Source: Manganitrophus sp963718695
GTDB taxonomy: Bacteria > Nitrospirota > Nitrospiria > SBBL01 > Manganitrophaceae
DNA: 64,000 bases
Assembly: GCA_963718695.1 (NCBI GenBank)
Contig: OY970371.1
Span: 2,108,001-2,172,000 of the forward strand
Direction of reading: 5' to 3'
Position numbers and translations under genes: made by a program. The notes below the pieces were generated by a model that saw nothing but the letters and a program-made list of their open reading frames with translations, had not been told where the DNA came from and ran no database searches. Shown piece by piece: positions 44,391-53,613 of this stretch. Numbering within the stretch: the first letter of the stretch is position 1; every line of letters starts with the position of its first letter.

Positions 44391-45200
44391 ATGACGTGGC
44401 AAGCGGTCTTAACACATCCGGAGAAGGGGAGCCATATCGCCCAGCTCTATCAGAGCGATCTTTTTCTCTACCGGTCGGTGGGAATCTATCTCGCCGCCGG
44501 TCTTCAAAAAGGCGACGCGGCCGTTCTGGTGGCAACGCCCGGGCATACCACCGCCTTCCTCCAAGATTTGACCGCCAAAGGCTTTGACGTCAATGGACTG
44601 AAAAGATCGGGACAGCTCACCGTGCTGGATGCCGAGGCGACATTATCGGAGTTTTCGATCGACGGGAATCCCGACCGCGAACAGTTCTTCGAGGTGGTCG
44701 GAGGCGTCATCGAAAGGGCGGGAAAAGGCTACCCCCGCGTGCGGGCGTTCGGAGAGATGGTCAACCTGCTTTGGCAGCGGGGGGAACTTTCAAAGGCGAT
44801 CGCGCTGGAAGAGTTGTGGAATGATCTGGCAAAGATCCATTCCTTCTCCCTCTTTTGCGCCTATGTCATGGACAACTTTAACCCCAAGATGCACGAAGGT
44901 CCCCTGCAGAGCGTCTGTAAAACCCATTCTCATCTCATCCCGGCGGAGGATTACGGCCTTTTAGAGAAGTCGGTCTCGGAAGCGATCGGGACGGTCTTAG
45001 GATCGATGCAAGCGTCGATGCTGTTCTCGTTGGTTGCGGCCCAAAGAATAGAGCAAGAATCCGTGGCGATGATGCCCTCCGCGCAGCACGCCTTACTTTG
45101 GCTCAAGAAAAACATGCCGATCACGGCCGACAAAGTCCTGCTTAAAAGCCGTTCTTACTATCAAAGCCATCTCGAAAAAACAAAGACCCACGCCGCCTGA
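44391..45200 (+). CDS. MEDS domain protein
   Basis: 269 residues from ATG 44391 (GGAG 6 bases upstream; ATG 44379 also possible). The N-terminal ~190 residues form a MEDS domain (methanogen/methylotroph DcmR sensory): HIAQLYQSDLFLYRSVGIYL, then VLVATPGHTTAFL and RAFGEMVNLLW. In relatives this degenerate RecA/KaiC-like fold senses small molecules or stress and often accompanies kinases. The C-terminal helix bundle is uncharacterised, without kinase or DNA-binding motif. A dyad operator lies just upstream. Confidence 0.82.
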   Translation: MTWQAVLTHPEKGSHIAQLYQSDLFLYRSVGIYLAAGLQKGDAAVLVATPGHTTAFLQDLTAKGFDVNGLKRSGQLTVLDAEATLSEFSIDGNPDREQFFEVVGGVIERAGKGYPRVRAFGEMVNLLWQRGELSKAIALEELWNDLAKIHSFSLFCAYVMDNFNPKMHEGPLQSVCKTHSHLIPAEDYGLLEKSVSEAIGTVLGSMQASMLFSLVAAQRIEQESVAMMPSAQHALLWLKKNMPITADKVLLKSRSYYQSHLEKTKTHAA

Positions 45201-45205
45201 AGGAC

Positions 45206-46459
45206 TCATTTCTTCTTCGACTCGATCTCGATACGGGAGCAATTTTCTTTGACGTTGATTTTATTGGCCAAAGAGTGTTTCCCCCCTTCATCTCTTTTCG
45301 TCACCGCTTCAATTAAATCTTTCAGAAAATCCCGGACGGCAACGGCATCCTTGTTTCCAATGGCTTCGATGAGCGCGTCCATACACTTTCCCGCCTCCTC
45401 TTTTTTGACCTTGAGCGCAAGAAGCGAATCGAAGTGCGGTGTGAGATATTTTCCGACCAACCGCTTCAAGTCATCGACATGTTCCGCTTCATTTTTTTCG
45501 ATCCACTTCGCCGCCGCCTCACTGCTCGGCTTCCCCGTCATCGTCACCGGGACACTCTTTTTATCGCGGCAGGCGGACGTACCGGCGATCGCCGATCCCG
45601 CCGGACGCATCGACCACCCGCTCTCCGCCGGCGCGGTGGGAATAATGACGTTTGCGGAAACCGTCACATCAAAATCGTTCAAGGCGCATTCTTTTGTTTT
45701 TGGATCGTAGCGTGCTCCTTGAGGTTGCAGCGCTTGAAAGACCAACTCCCCGGCCTTGGCGAAATCATTCGGCAATGGATTTCCGTTCACGGTCGGCGTC
45801 GTGTACCCGACCGGCAGGTTGCCGAGAATTCGCTCGATCGGGTTGATGCGGAGGTAGGTGGGGGAATCGAAATGCATCTTTCGACGGATCACGGCCGGCC
45901 CGGATCTTTGCTGCAGCACATGGGCCAGCTCATGCGCGATCAACCGCTTTCCTTCGACGGTCTGCGGAGCATACTCCCCGGCGCCGAAGAAGACCTCCCG
46001 CCCGACGGTAAACGCCCGCGCTTGGAGAGACCGCGAGAGCTGCGCAGCCTCCGAACCGGTATGCAGACGCACATCGCCCAAATCCCGCCCAAGCCGAGGC
46101 TCAAAGTAGGACCGCACCGAATCGGGCATCGGCAACCCTTGACCGCCGACCGCGTCCCGGTCAGTGAAGTCGATCTGATCGGCGCCGGTCGATCCCGGCG
46201 CGGAGGTTTCATCCGGCATCCTCAAGACCCTCTCCGCCACCCGATCGGCTTCCTGCTCATATCGATCGTTCGGAGGCCCGACCTTTAACTGGGTTTGAAT
46301 CTTTTGAACGCCCTGATTGCCGACCGTTCCTTGAAGAGAGAACCACCGTTCAGAAGGCGAACGCATTGAATGGGAAGGGATCGCTCTTTGTTTGGACGGC
46401 GAAGAACTCCCTTTGGTCTCGACGGAAGTTTTTGCAAAGACCCCTGCTTTGATCGGCAT
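45206..46459 (-). CDS. DUF4157 (eCIS core domain) metalloprotease-like protein
   Basis: 417 residues. About residues 40-185 form the eCIS core region: SLQGTVGNQGVQKIQTQLKV, then YEQEADRVAERV, LGDVRLHTGSEAAQLSRSL and HELAHVLQQ, the zinc HExxH motif. This domain is typical of toxins loaded by extracellular contractile systems, and also occurs in stand-alone proteins. The C-terminal ~220 residues carry AKWIEKNEAEHVDDLKRLV, a second possible His-containing site, with Cys residues (CRDKKS, CMDAL, NCSRIE). No eCIS genes are nearby. No signal peptide. Convergent with the MEDS gene 5 bases away. Confidence 0.82.
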   Translation of the reverse strand: MPIKAGVFAKTSVETKGSSSPSKQRAIPSHSMRSPSERWFSLQGTVGNQGVQKIQTQLKVGPPNDRYEQEADRVAERVLRMPDETSAPGSTGADQIDFTDRDAVGGQGLPMPDSVRSYFEPRLGRDLGDVRLHTGSEAAQLSRSLQARAFTVGREVFFGAGEYAPQTVEGKRLIAHELAHVLQQRSGPAVIRRKMHFDSPTYLRINPIERILGNLPVGYTTPTVNGNPLPNDFAKAGELVFQALQPQGARYDPKTKECALNDFDVTVSANVIIPTAPAESGWSMRPAGSAIAGTSACRDKKSVPVTMTGKPSSEAAAKWIEKNEAEHVDDLKRLVGKYLTPHFDSLLALKVKKEEAGKCMDALIEAIGNKDAVAVRDFLKDLIEAVTKRDEGGKHSLANKINVKENCSRIEIESKKK

Positions 46460-46630
46460 TTTTTCTAATCTGAATAGTCTTTATCGGAATCAATAGCAAA
46501 GAGGCTGCGCGTGAGGGGCCTGCGGCCCCGACGGCCCCGCGTATTTACATCGACGTTCCACCTGCCAAATCAGGCCACCCTGCCGAAGCACCATCCCCGC
46601 TGAACTTGTGGGGTCGAGCAAGTTGTGACC

Positions 46631-46662
46631 GTCGTGGGGTGCCGGGGGCGGCGCCCCACGAC
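46631..46662 (-). terminator. Hairpin after lon
   Basis: GTCGTGGGG (46631-46639) pairs with CCCCACGAC (46654-46662), starting 7 bases after the lon stop. No U-tract. Confidence 0.5.
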
Positions 46663-46669
46663 TTTAAGA

Positions 46670-49147
46670 TCAGACCAACAGTTCCCTTCGCGTTTCCGTC
46701 GGAACCGGAACCAAAGCGTTCTTCAAGACCTCCTCCGCCGAGTCGATCGGGATAAAAGCGAGCGAGCGCTTCACCTCCTCCGGCACATCCTCCAGATCAT
46801 TCTCATTCCGCTGCGGAAGGAGCACCGTCTTCACCCCCACCCGATAGGCGGCCAACATCTTCTCTTTAATGCCGCCGACCGGCAGGACCTTGCCGCGCAG
46901 GGTAATCTCCCCCGTCATCGCGAGATCGTTTCGGACCGGTCGCCCGGAGGCAACCGAAGCGATCGCCGCAACCATCGTGACGCCGGCCGAAGGACCGTCT
47001 TTCGGAATCGCCCCGGCGGGGACATGAATGTGGACGGTCTTTCCGTCGAAGACCCGCGGATCGATTCCCAATCGCTCCGCATTCGAGCGGACGTAGGAGA
47101 GGGCCGCCTGCGCCGATTCGCGCATGACGTTGCCGAGCATCCCGGTCAATATTAAATGCTCCTCGTGACTCTGCATCATCGTTGCTTCGACGAAGAGAAC
47201 ATCGCCGCCGGTCGGCGTCCAGGCCAATCCGGTGGCGACGCCCGGCCGGTCGATCCGCTCGGCCACTTCGTTCATAAACCGCGGCCGCCCCAGATACTCC
47301 GGAATCTTATCGGAGGCGACGACAATCGGCGTCGGCGTCCCTTCAATGATCCGCCGGGCGACCTTCCTCAAGATCGCGCCGATCGCCCGCTCCAGGTTTC
47401 GCACCCCCGCCTCGCGGGTATATTCGCGAATCACCCTCCGGATCGCCTCCTCTTCGAGGGCCACTTCCTCCGCCTGGAGGCCATGCGCCCGAAGCTGTCT
47501 CGGCAGGAGATACCGGCGGGCAATGTGAAGCTTTTCCTCCTCGGTGTAGCCGGAGAGGGTCACAATCTCCATCCGGTCCTGAAGGGCGGAAGGAATCGTC
47601 TCGGTTGTATTTGCGGTGCAGATGAAGAGAACTTTGGTCAGATCGACCGGCACGCCGAGATAGCTGTCGACGAAGGCGTGGTTCTGGGCCGGATCGAGCA
47701 CCTCCAAAAGGGCCGCCGCCGGGTCCCCTTGGAAACCGACGCCGAGCTTGTCGACTTCATCGAGCATAAAGACCGGGTCGAACGTCTCTGCGCGGCGGAG
47801 CGCCTGAATGATCCGCCCCGGCATCGCACCGATGTAGGTCCGCCGGTGCCCGCGGATCTCGGCCTCGTCATGAATGCCGCCGAGACTGATCCGGACAAAC
47901 TTCCGGCCCATCGCCCGCGCGATCGACTGCCCCAGAGAGGTCTTACCGACCCCCGGGGGTCCGACGAAGCAGAGGATCGGCTCGCGGAGCGCCTCGTCCT
48001 CGGGCGTTTGGGGGATCGGTCCTGCCTCCGCGGCATGCCCCGCCTCGCCGGCGCCGGTCAGAGGGATCGCCGCGCGCCGCTCCTCGCGCAGCTTTCGGAC
48101 CGCCAGGTATTCCAGGATCCGCTCTTTGATTTTCTCAAGATCGTAATGATCTTCATCGAGCACTTTGCGAGCGTAGGGAACGTCGATCCGCTCTCCCGTT
48201 GTCTTCCCCCAAGGAAGGCTGAGCAGCCAGTCGAGATAGGTGCGAATGATTCCGTATTCCGCGGCCGCCGGCGGGAGATGCTCCAACCTGGAGAGCTCGC
48301 GTTCGGCCTCTTTTCTCGCCTCTTCCGGCAGAGGGGCCTCTTCCAGGCGACGCCGGAATGCCTGGATCTCTTCCTGTTCCGGGTTTTGCTCTCCGAGCTG
48401 GCGCTGAATGGTCTTCATCTGCTCTCGGAGAATGTAGTCGCGTTGCGCCTTCGACATCTCCTCTTCCGTCTCGCGCGTGATCTTCCGTCCAAGCTCTCTG
48501 ACCGCCACCTCATGCTGAAGCAGTTCGATCAGCCGGCGCAGCTTACCCGGCAGAGAATTGATCTCCAAGAGATCTTGGCGCGCGGCGACCGAAATGGGAA
48601 CGCTGGTCGCCACCAGATAGATAATTTGACGCAGATCGGTGAGCGCCTGAATCGCTCCGCTGAGCTCATCGGGGAGTTCGGGAATGAGCGGCGTCAACTG
48701 CTGGATCAGGTCCCGGACGGCACGGATAAAGGCTTCCACCTCGACCCCTTCTTCGATGATCTCGGGAGCCCGCTCGATTCGGGCGACAAGGTACGGCTCC
48801 GTCCTGGCGAAATCGATGATCCGGACCCGCTCCAGTCCTTGAACCACCAGGCGGAGGGTCCCATCGGGGGCGCGAAGCAGCTGCTGGATGACCGCCGCGG
48901 TCCCCATGCGATAGAGATCCTCCGGGCCGGCCGGACGGGCCTCGATGTTTTTCTGCGCCGCCAGGACGATCATTCGATTGGCGCGCATCGCATCTTCCAC
49001 CAACTTCACCGACCGCTCCTGGCCGACCAGAAGCGGGATGACCGCCATGGGGAAAGCCACCGTATCTCGTAACGGAAGGACCGAGAGCGCGTCCGGGAGG
49101 GCGTTTCCTGTTACATTTTCTCTTCCATCTCTTTCATCCGGGGTCAT
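46670..49147 (-). CDS. lon: ATP-dependent protease Lon
   Basis: 825 residues, normal LonA length. N-terminal substrate-binding domain (LPLRDTVAFPMAVIPL), long coiled coil, AAA+ domain with Walker A GPPGVGKT and Walker B FMLDEVDK, then the protease domain with catalytic Ser in KDGPSAGVT and Lys in GGIKEKMLAA. An extra loop (LTGAGEAGHAAEAGPIPQTP) precedes Walker A. It degrades misfolded and regulatory proteins in the cytoplasm. Its ATG overlaps the hsp20 stop (ATGA), so both are translated from one message. An inverted repeat follows the stop. Confidence 0.97.
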   Translation of the reverse strand: MTPDERDGRENVTGNALPDALSVLPLRDTVAFPMAVIPLLVGQERSVKLVEDAMRANRMIVLAAQKNIEARPAGPEDLYRMGTAAVIQQLLRAPDGTLRLVVQGLERVRIIDFARTEPYLVARIERAPEIIEEGVEVEAFIRAVRDLIQQLTPLIPELPDELSGAIQALTDLRQIIYLVATSVPISVAARQDLLEINSLPGKLRRLIELLQHEVAVRELGRKITRETEEEMSKAQRDYILREQMKTIQRQLGEQNPEQEEIQAFRRRLEEAPLPEEARKEAERELSRLEHLPPAAAEYGIIRTYLDWLLSLPWGKTTGERIDVPYARKVLDEDHYDLEKIKERILEYLAVRKLREERRAAIPLTGAGEAGHAAEAGPIPQTPEDEALREPILCFVGPPGVGKTSLGQSIARAMGRKFVRISLGGIHDEAEIRGHRRTYIGAMPGRIIQALRRAETFDPVFMLDEVDKLGVGFQGDPAAALLEVLDPAQNHAFVDSYLGVPVDLTKVLFICTANTTETIPSALQDRMEIVTLSGYTEEEKLHIARRYLLPRQLRAHGLQAEEVALEEEAIRRVIREYTREAGVRNLERAIGAILRKVARRIIEGTPTPIVVASDKIPEYLGRPRFMNEVAERIDRPGVATGLAWTPTGGDVLFVEATMMQSHEEHLILTGMLGNVMRESAQAALSYVRSNAERLGIDPRVFDGKTVHIHVPAGAIPKDGPSAGVTMVAAIASVASGRPVRNDLAMTGEITLRGKVLPVGGIKEKMLAAYRVGVKTVLLPQRNENDLEDVPEEVKRSLAFIPIDSAEEVLKNALVPVPTETRRELLV

Positions 49148-49554
49148 CGGTTTACCTCCATCTTCGGTAAGGTTACATAAAGAAAGCCAAGCTCGTACTT
49201 GGCGCCGACCTGTTCGCGATCGACGCTCGGCAGGACAGGCACCTCGACGCGAAAGGGACCATATCGGACCTCCATCGCGTGAAAGCGGGCCGCATCCGAG
49301 AGCCGCCAGGAACGAACCCCCTCGATCACCAAGGTATCGTTGTAGAGTGTGATCTCAAAATCCTCTTCCCTCAATCCGGCAATTTCCAATTTAACGATGA
49401 GTCCCGCTTCGGTCTCATAAAGATCGACCGGCGGCCGCCACTGAGGCCGGGCCACCATCACGCGGCGCCGAGAGCCCCATACATCTTCCAACGACTGCGG
49501 CGCCGCATCCTGGACCACCTCCGCGTAACGATAACGTACCAAGCGATAGCGCAT
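49144..49554 (-). CDS. Hsp20/alpha-crystallin family small heat-shock protein
   Basis: 136 residues. The alpha-crystallin domain spans about 38-135: VDLYETEAGLIVKLEIAGLR, NDTLVIEGVR, and FRVEVPVLPSVD. The C-terminal IxI tail is short. It holds unfolded proteins for refolding or, given the overlap with lon, hand-over to degradation. A strong ribosome binding site (AGGAGGGGAT) precedes ATG 49554, and a sigma-70-like promoter lies at 49634-49662. No CIRCE element is seen. Confidence 0.92.
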   Translation of the reverse strand: MRYRLVRYRYAEVVQDAAPQSLEDVWGSRRRVMVARPQWRPPVDLYETEAGLIVKLEIAGLREEDFEITLYNDTLVIEGVRSWRLSDAARFHAMEVRYGPFRVEVPVLPSVDREQVGAKYELGFLYVTLPKMEVNR

Positions 49555-49633
49555 ATCCCCTCCTGTCGTCGCATCATCGACCCGATTCCGACGAGAAACA
49601 GATCCTTTTCACTCAAATGCGAAACGTTGATTC

Positions 49634-49662
49634 AGTATTGCACCTCCAACAGGCCCGTTCAA
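49634..49662 (-). promoter_or_regulatory. Promoter of the hsp20-lon operon
   Basis: On the minus strand TTGAAC (49662-49657), 17-base spacer, AATACT (49639-49634), about 75 bases before ATG 49554. It begins just behind the rpsD stop. Confidence 0.5.
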
Positions 49663-49680
49663 AGGGAGCAGGAGAGACCG

Positions 49681-50277
49681 CTAACGAGTATAAAACGCGA
49701 CGATCAGCGCTTCGTTGATATCCAGGTCGATCTCTTCCCGGTGGGGCCGGTCGGTGACCTCCCCGCCCCCGTCTTCGCGACGGAGCCACGAAACGGTCGG
49801 CTGACGCGCCGCCATCTCCTCCTGCACCTCCGGCATCGCCAACGCCCCTTCTTTCAATCGGACCTTCTCGCCGGGGGAGACAAGATATGAGGAGATCGTC
49901 ACCGTCCGGTCATTCACTTGAACGTGTCTGTGACCGATCATCTGACGCGCCATCAGACGGGTCCGCGCCAGCCCCAACCGATAGACCACATTATCCAGGC
50001 GGCGCTCGAGCATCTCCAGCAAGGCGCGTCCCAACGGATCTCCCGACCGCTGCGCTTCGGTTACATATCGCCGAAACTGCGCTTCCCGCACGCCGTAGAT
50101 ATCTTTCACCTTTTGCTTCTCACGCAATTGGCGGGCATACTCCGTCGGCCGGCGTACGCCGCGATTCCCCCCCGGAGGAACATTCAGCCGGCGCTCAAGA
50201 GACGCTCCCCCCGTACCGAAGAGGTCCATCCCATAACGCCGGGAGGTTTTATGTCTCGGTTCCCGCTTTGCACCCAT
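49681..50277 (-). CDS. rpsD: 30S ribosomal protein S4, stand-alone copy
   Basis: 198 residues from ATG 50277 (GGAAGGAT upstream). The start MGAKREPRHKTSRRYGMDLF lacks the zinc-binding Cys cluster of the C+ form, so this is the C- type. The S4 RNA-binding domain is at about 88-150 (RRLDNVVYRLGLARTRLMAR, IGHRHVQVND). S4 nucleates 30S assembly and is normally in the alpha operon with rpsM, rpsK and rpoA; here it sits alone next to hsp20-lon. It may be the only copy moved, or a zinc-independent paralogue used under zinc limitation. Confidence 0.93.
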   Translation of the reverse strand: MGAKREPRHKTSRRYGMDLFGTGGASLERRLNVPPGGNRGVRRPTEYARQLREKQKVKDIYGVREAQFRRYVTEAQRSGDPLGRALLEMLERRLDNVVYRLGLARTRLMARQMIGHRHVQVNDRTVTISSYLVSPGEKVRLKEGALAMPEVQEEMAARQPTVSWLRREDGGGEVTDRPHREEIDLDINEALIVAFYTR

Positions 50278-50624
50278 ATCCTTCCTCTCTCGACAGGTTT
50301 TATATACATAAGTCCGAATCGACAAAAGACAAGGTCGCTCTTTTTTCTGTCTCTTTCTATTATAGGGAAGGGGGGTGCATAAGAAAATGGGTCGGTAGGG
50401 ATCAGTTTCGGTCAGTTCAGCGGACGGCTCCGCCTGATCGTTACTCCCGCGCAAGCGGGAGTCCGGATGCGGGAGACCGAATGCACGCATGATTCGCGGC
50501 CTAAAAGGCTGAAAGACGTTGAGGGCCATCCACGCAGGGCGCGATCGGGACGATCCGATGGGAACGGAGAAGACGGCGGAAGTTTCAGGGATGTCTCAGG
50601 GAATCTAAAGGAGAATGAATTGCG
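50278..50624. other. Intergenic, with a short GC-rich hairpin repeat
   Basis: ACTCCCGC-GCAA-GCGGGAGT at 50442-50461 is a perfect tetraloop hairpin of a kind often repeated in bacterial genomes. A TATAAT box on the minus strand at 50364-50359 may serve rpsD. No gene seen. Confidence 0.45.
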
Positions 50625-52358
50625 TTAAGCGGCCGGCGGGGATTGAGGGCCTTTTACCAATTCGATGAGGTGGTCGATCGCTTTTTCAACTTCGATCTTC
50701 TGTTTTTCGCCGGTCCGCCGGTTCTTCAGCTCCACAAATCCTTCGTGGAGATTCTTCTCGCCGAGGACGACCTGGTACGGGACGCCGAGCAGATCGGCGT
50801 CGTTGAACTTGACCCCGGCCCGCTCGGAGCGGTCTTCGATGATCGTCTCGATCCCGGCGCGGATCATCGAGCCGTAGATCAACTCCGCGGTGATCATTAC
50901 CCGCTCCGATTGATCTTGAACCGGGATGATATGAATGGCGAAGGGCGCAATCGGCATCGGCCAGATGATTCCTTTTTCGTCATGGTTCTGCTCGATGGCC
51001 GCCGCGATGATCCGGGAGACCCCGATGCCGTAACATCCCATGACAAAGAATTGCTCTTCCCCCTTCGGATCGAGGAAGGTCGCTTTCATCGCTTCGCTGT
51101 ACTTCGTTCCGAGCATGAAAACATGCCCGACCTCGATGCCGCGGTCGATCGACACCGGCGCTCCGCATCGGGGACAGGCGTCGCCTGCCACCGCGTTCCG
51201 GAGATCGGCGAAACGATCGGCTTTAAAATCCCGTCCGGGGGCCGCATGGAGGTAGTGGGTATCTTTTTCATTGGCGCCGACGATCGCCTCCGGCATGACT
51301 TCCACGGAAAAATCGCCGAGGATTTCGATGTTCTTTAATCCGACCGGTCCGGAAAATCCGGAGGGTCCGCCGGTCCAGGCTTCGACCTTCCCCGCGTCGG
51401 CCAGGATCAGCTCGGACGCACCGAGGAGCCGCCTGACCTTGATCTCGTTGACCTGATGGTCCCCGCGGACCAGCACCGCCACCGGCCGGCCGTCGGCCGA
51501 GAAGAGAAGGGTCTTCACCAGCTGTTGAGGCGTCACCTTCAAAAAGGCGCTCACCTCTTCTACCGTTTTCTTGCCCGGTGTTTGAACTTTCTCCAAGCCT
51601 TTCACTTCCCCGGCCCCCGGGCCCTGTCCCCCGGCCCCCTGCTTCAACTCCGCCCGCTCGACATTGGCGGCATAATCGCACCGGGTGCACGAAGCGATTC
51701 CCTCTTCACCGGTCTGCGCCAGAACCATAAACTCGTGCGAAGAGCTGCCGCCGATCAGGCCGGTATCGGCTTCCACCGCGCGAAACCGGAGGCCGAGACG
51801 GTTGAAGACCTTATGGTAGGCGTCGTACATCTTCTTATAATTTTCCTTCGCCCCCTCGAGGTCGGCGTCGAAACTGTACGCATCCTTCATGACGAACTCG
51901 CGCCCGCGCATCAAGCCGAAGCGGGGGCGGATTTCATCGCGGAACTTGGTCTGAATTTGATAAAGATTCAGCGGAAGCTGGCGATACGATTTGACCTCGC
52001 GCCGGACCAGGTCGGTGATCACTTCTTCATGTGTGGGACCGAGGCAGAAGTCGCGATCATGCCGGTCTTTGAGCCGCATCAGCTCCTTGCCGTACTGCTG
52101 CCACCGGCCGGTCTCCTGCCAGAGCTCCGCCGGCTGAAGCGCCGGCATCAGGATCTCCTGTGCGCCGGCATGCTCCATCTCTTCCCGGACGATTTTTGCA
52201 ACCTTGGAGAGAACACGGAATCCAACCGGGAGGAAATTATAGATTCCGGCAGAAACTTTCCGGATCATCCCGGCCCGCATCATGAGGCGGTGGCTGATCA
52301 CCTCCGCTTCGGCCGGATCTTCACGTAATGTCGGTATGAGGAGTTTAGAATAGCGCAT
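50625..52358 (-). CDS. proS: Prolyl-tRNA synthetase (bacterial type with editing domain)
   Basis: 577 residues from ATG 52358, the standard start (MRYSKLLIPTLREDPAEAEV). Class II motifs are intact: motif 2 in YQIQTKFRDEIRPRFGLMRG and motif 3 in GCYGIGVSRIIAAAIEQ. The INS editing domain (YbaK-like, KTLLFSADGRPVAVLVRGDH) lies in the middle, preceded by a Gly-rich linker (GAGGQGPGAGE). It charges tRNA-Pro and removes Ala-tRNA-Pro. It is the last gene of the uppS-cdsA-dxr-rseP-ispG cluster, 63 bases behind ispG. Confidence 0.97.
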   Translation of the reverse strand: MRYSKLLIPTLREDPAEAEVISHRLMMRAGMIRKVSAGIYNFLPVGFRVLSKVAKIVREEMEHAGAQEILMPALQPAELWQETGRWQQYGKELMRLKDRHDRDFCLGPTHEEVITDLVRREVKSYRQLPLNLYQIQTKFRDEIRPRFGLMRGREFVMKDAYSFDADLEGAKENYKKMYDAYHKVFNRLGLRFRAVEADTGLIGGSSSHEFMVLAQTGEEGIASCTRCDYAANVERAELKQGAGGQGPGAGEVKGLEKVQTPGKKTVEEVSAFLKVTPQQLVKTLLFSADGRPVAVLVRGDHQVNEIKVRRLLGASELILADAGKVEAWTGGPSGFSGPVGLKNIEILGDFSVEVMPEAIVGANEKDTHYLHAAPGRDFKADRFADLRNAVAGDACPRCGAPVSIDRGIEVGHVFMLGTKYSEAMKATFLDPKGEEQFFVMGCYGIGVSRIIAAAIEQNHDEKGIIWPMPIAPFAIHIIPVQDQSERVMITAELIYGSMIRAGIETIIEDRSERAGVKFNDADLLGVPYQVVLGEKNLHEGFVELKNRRTGEKQKIEVEKAIDHLIELVKGPQSPPAA

Positions 52359-52421
52359 CTTAAGTTCCAAAAGAGGTGAAGCGTGAAGGGTGAAGCGCAA
52401 GGGGTAAAAGATTTTGTCGTC

Positions 52422-53513
52422 TCACGCCTTCGCCTCCCGTTTTTTCTTTCTCTCTTTCACCAGTTGCTCCACTTCGAACAAGAGGACCGATTCCAGCTGC
52501 TCGGAGGGAACCTTCCGGATAATTTCGCCGTTTCGGAAAAGGAGCCCGACGCCGCGCCCGCCGGCGATGCCGATGTCGGCCTCTTTCCCCTCGCCGATTC
52601 CGTTCACCACACAACCGAGGACAGAGATATCGATCGGCTCGGTGATGTGACCGAGCTTCGACTCCAGCGTCGCCGCCAGCTTGATGACGTCAATCTCGAG
52701 ACGGCCGCAAGTGGGGCAGGCGATCACGTTCACCCCCCGCTTCCGGAGATTGAGCGACTTGAGGATCTCATATCCGACGCGGATCTCTTCGGTCGAATCG
52801 GCGGCCAGGGAGATCCGGATCGTATCGCCGATCCCCTCGGAGAGCAGGATGCCGAGACCGACGGCCGACTTTACGGCGCCGGTGGCGGCGGTTCCCGCCT
52901 CGGTGATGCCGAGGTGAAGCGGGTAATCCGATTGCTTCGAGAAGAGCCGGTACGCCTCCACCGCCAGGCCGACATGCGAGGCCTTCAGCGACACCTTTGT
53001 ATCATAAAAGTCGAGCGATTCCAAGATTTCGATATGGCGCATCGCCGATTCGACCATCGCTTCGGCCGTCGGATAACCATACTTTTCCAAAAGCTCCCGC
53101 TCCAGGGAGCCGGCGTTGACGCCGATCCGGATCGGCACCCTTTTATCCCGCGCCATTTTAACGACCCGCTCGACCCGCTCGCGCGATCCGATGTTGCCGG
53201 GGTTCAAACGAAGCCCGTCCACCCCCGCCTCCAGCGCGGCCATCGCAAGATGGTAATCGAAATGAACGTCGGCGATCAGCGGGATATTGATTTGCGCGCG
53301 GATTTTCGGAAGGGCCTCGGCCGACTCCTTCTCGGGAACGGCGACGCGGACGATCTCGCATCCGACCTCTTCGAGCCGTTTAATTTCGGCGACGGTGGCC
53401 GCAACGTCCCGGGTATCGGAGGTGGTCATCGATTGGACCACCACCGGGGCATCGCCCCCGATCTTCACCGAGCCGACCGAGATTTGTCTCGTTTTCCTGC
53501 GGGTGACTTTCAT
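52422..53513 (-). CDS. ispG: 4-hydroxy-3-methylbut-2-en-1-yl diphosphate synthase (flavodoxin)
   Basis: 363 residues, normal for the bacterial TIM-barrel plus Fe-S form. MTTSDTRDVAATVAEIKRL and GGDAPVVVQSM near the start, Cys ligands in CPTCGR and in LGCVVNGIGEGKEADIG at the end. It makes HMBPP from MEcPP in the non-mevalonate isoprenoid pathway, two to four steps after Dxr, encoded nearby at 54724. Co-oriented with rseP, 100 bases apart. Confidence 0.97.
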   Translation of the reverse strand: MKVTRRKTRQISVGSVKIGGDAPVVVQSMTTSDTRDVAATVAEIKRLEEVGCEIVRVAVPEKESAEALPKIRAQINIPLIADVHFDYHLAMAALEAGVDGLRLNPGNIGSRERVERVVKMARDKRVPIRIGVNAGSLERELLEKYGYPTAEAMVESAMRHIEILESLDFYDTKVSLKASHVGLAVEAYRLFSKQSDYPLHLGITEAGTAATGAVKSAVGLGILLSEGIGDTIRISLAADSTEEIRVGYEILKSLNLRKRGVNVIACPTCGRLEIDVIKLAATLESKLGHITEPIDISVLGCVVNGIGEGKEADIGIAGGRGVGLLFRNGEIIRKVPSEQLESVLLFEVEQLVKERKKKREAKA

Positions 53514-53613
53514 CTGTTTCCCAGCCCGGTAGGGGCGGACCTGTGTGTCCGCCCTGTTTCGAATCTAACGGAAGAAACAAAAGGCGGGCGCACACATCGG
53601 TGCGCCCCTACCC

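Noticed and set aside
45206..46459. Part of an extracellular contractile injection system
   Set aside because: Only the DUF4157 domain is present; no sheath, tube, baseplate or AAA+ genes are in the window.
47156..49072. Long plus-strand open frame of 638 codons
   Set aside because: Shadow of lon; the minus strand carries all Lon motifs in order.
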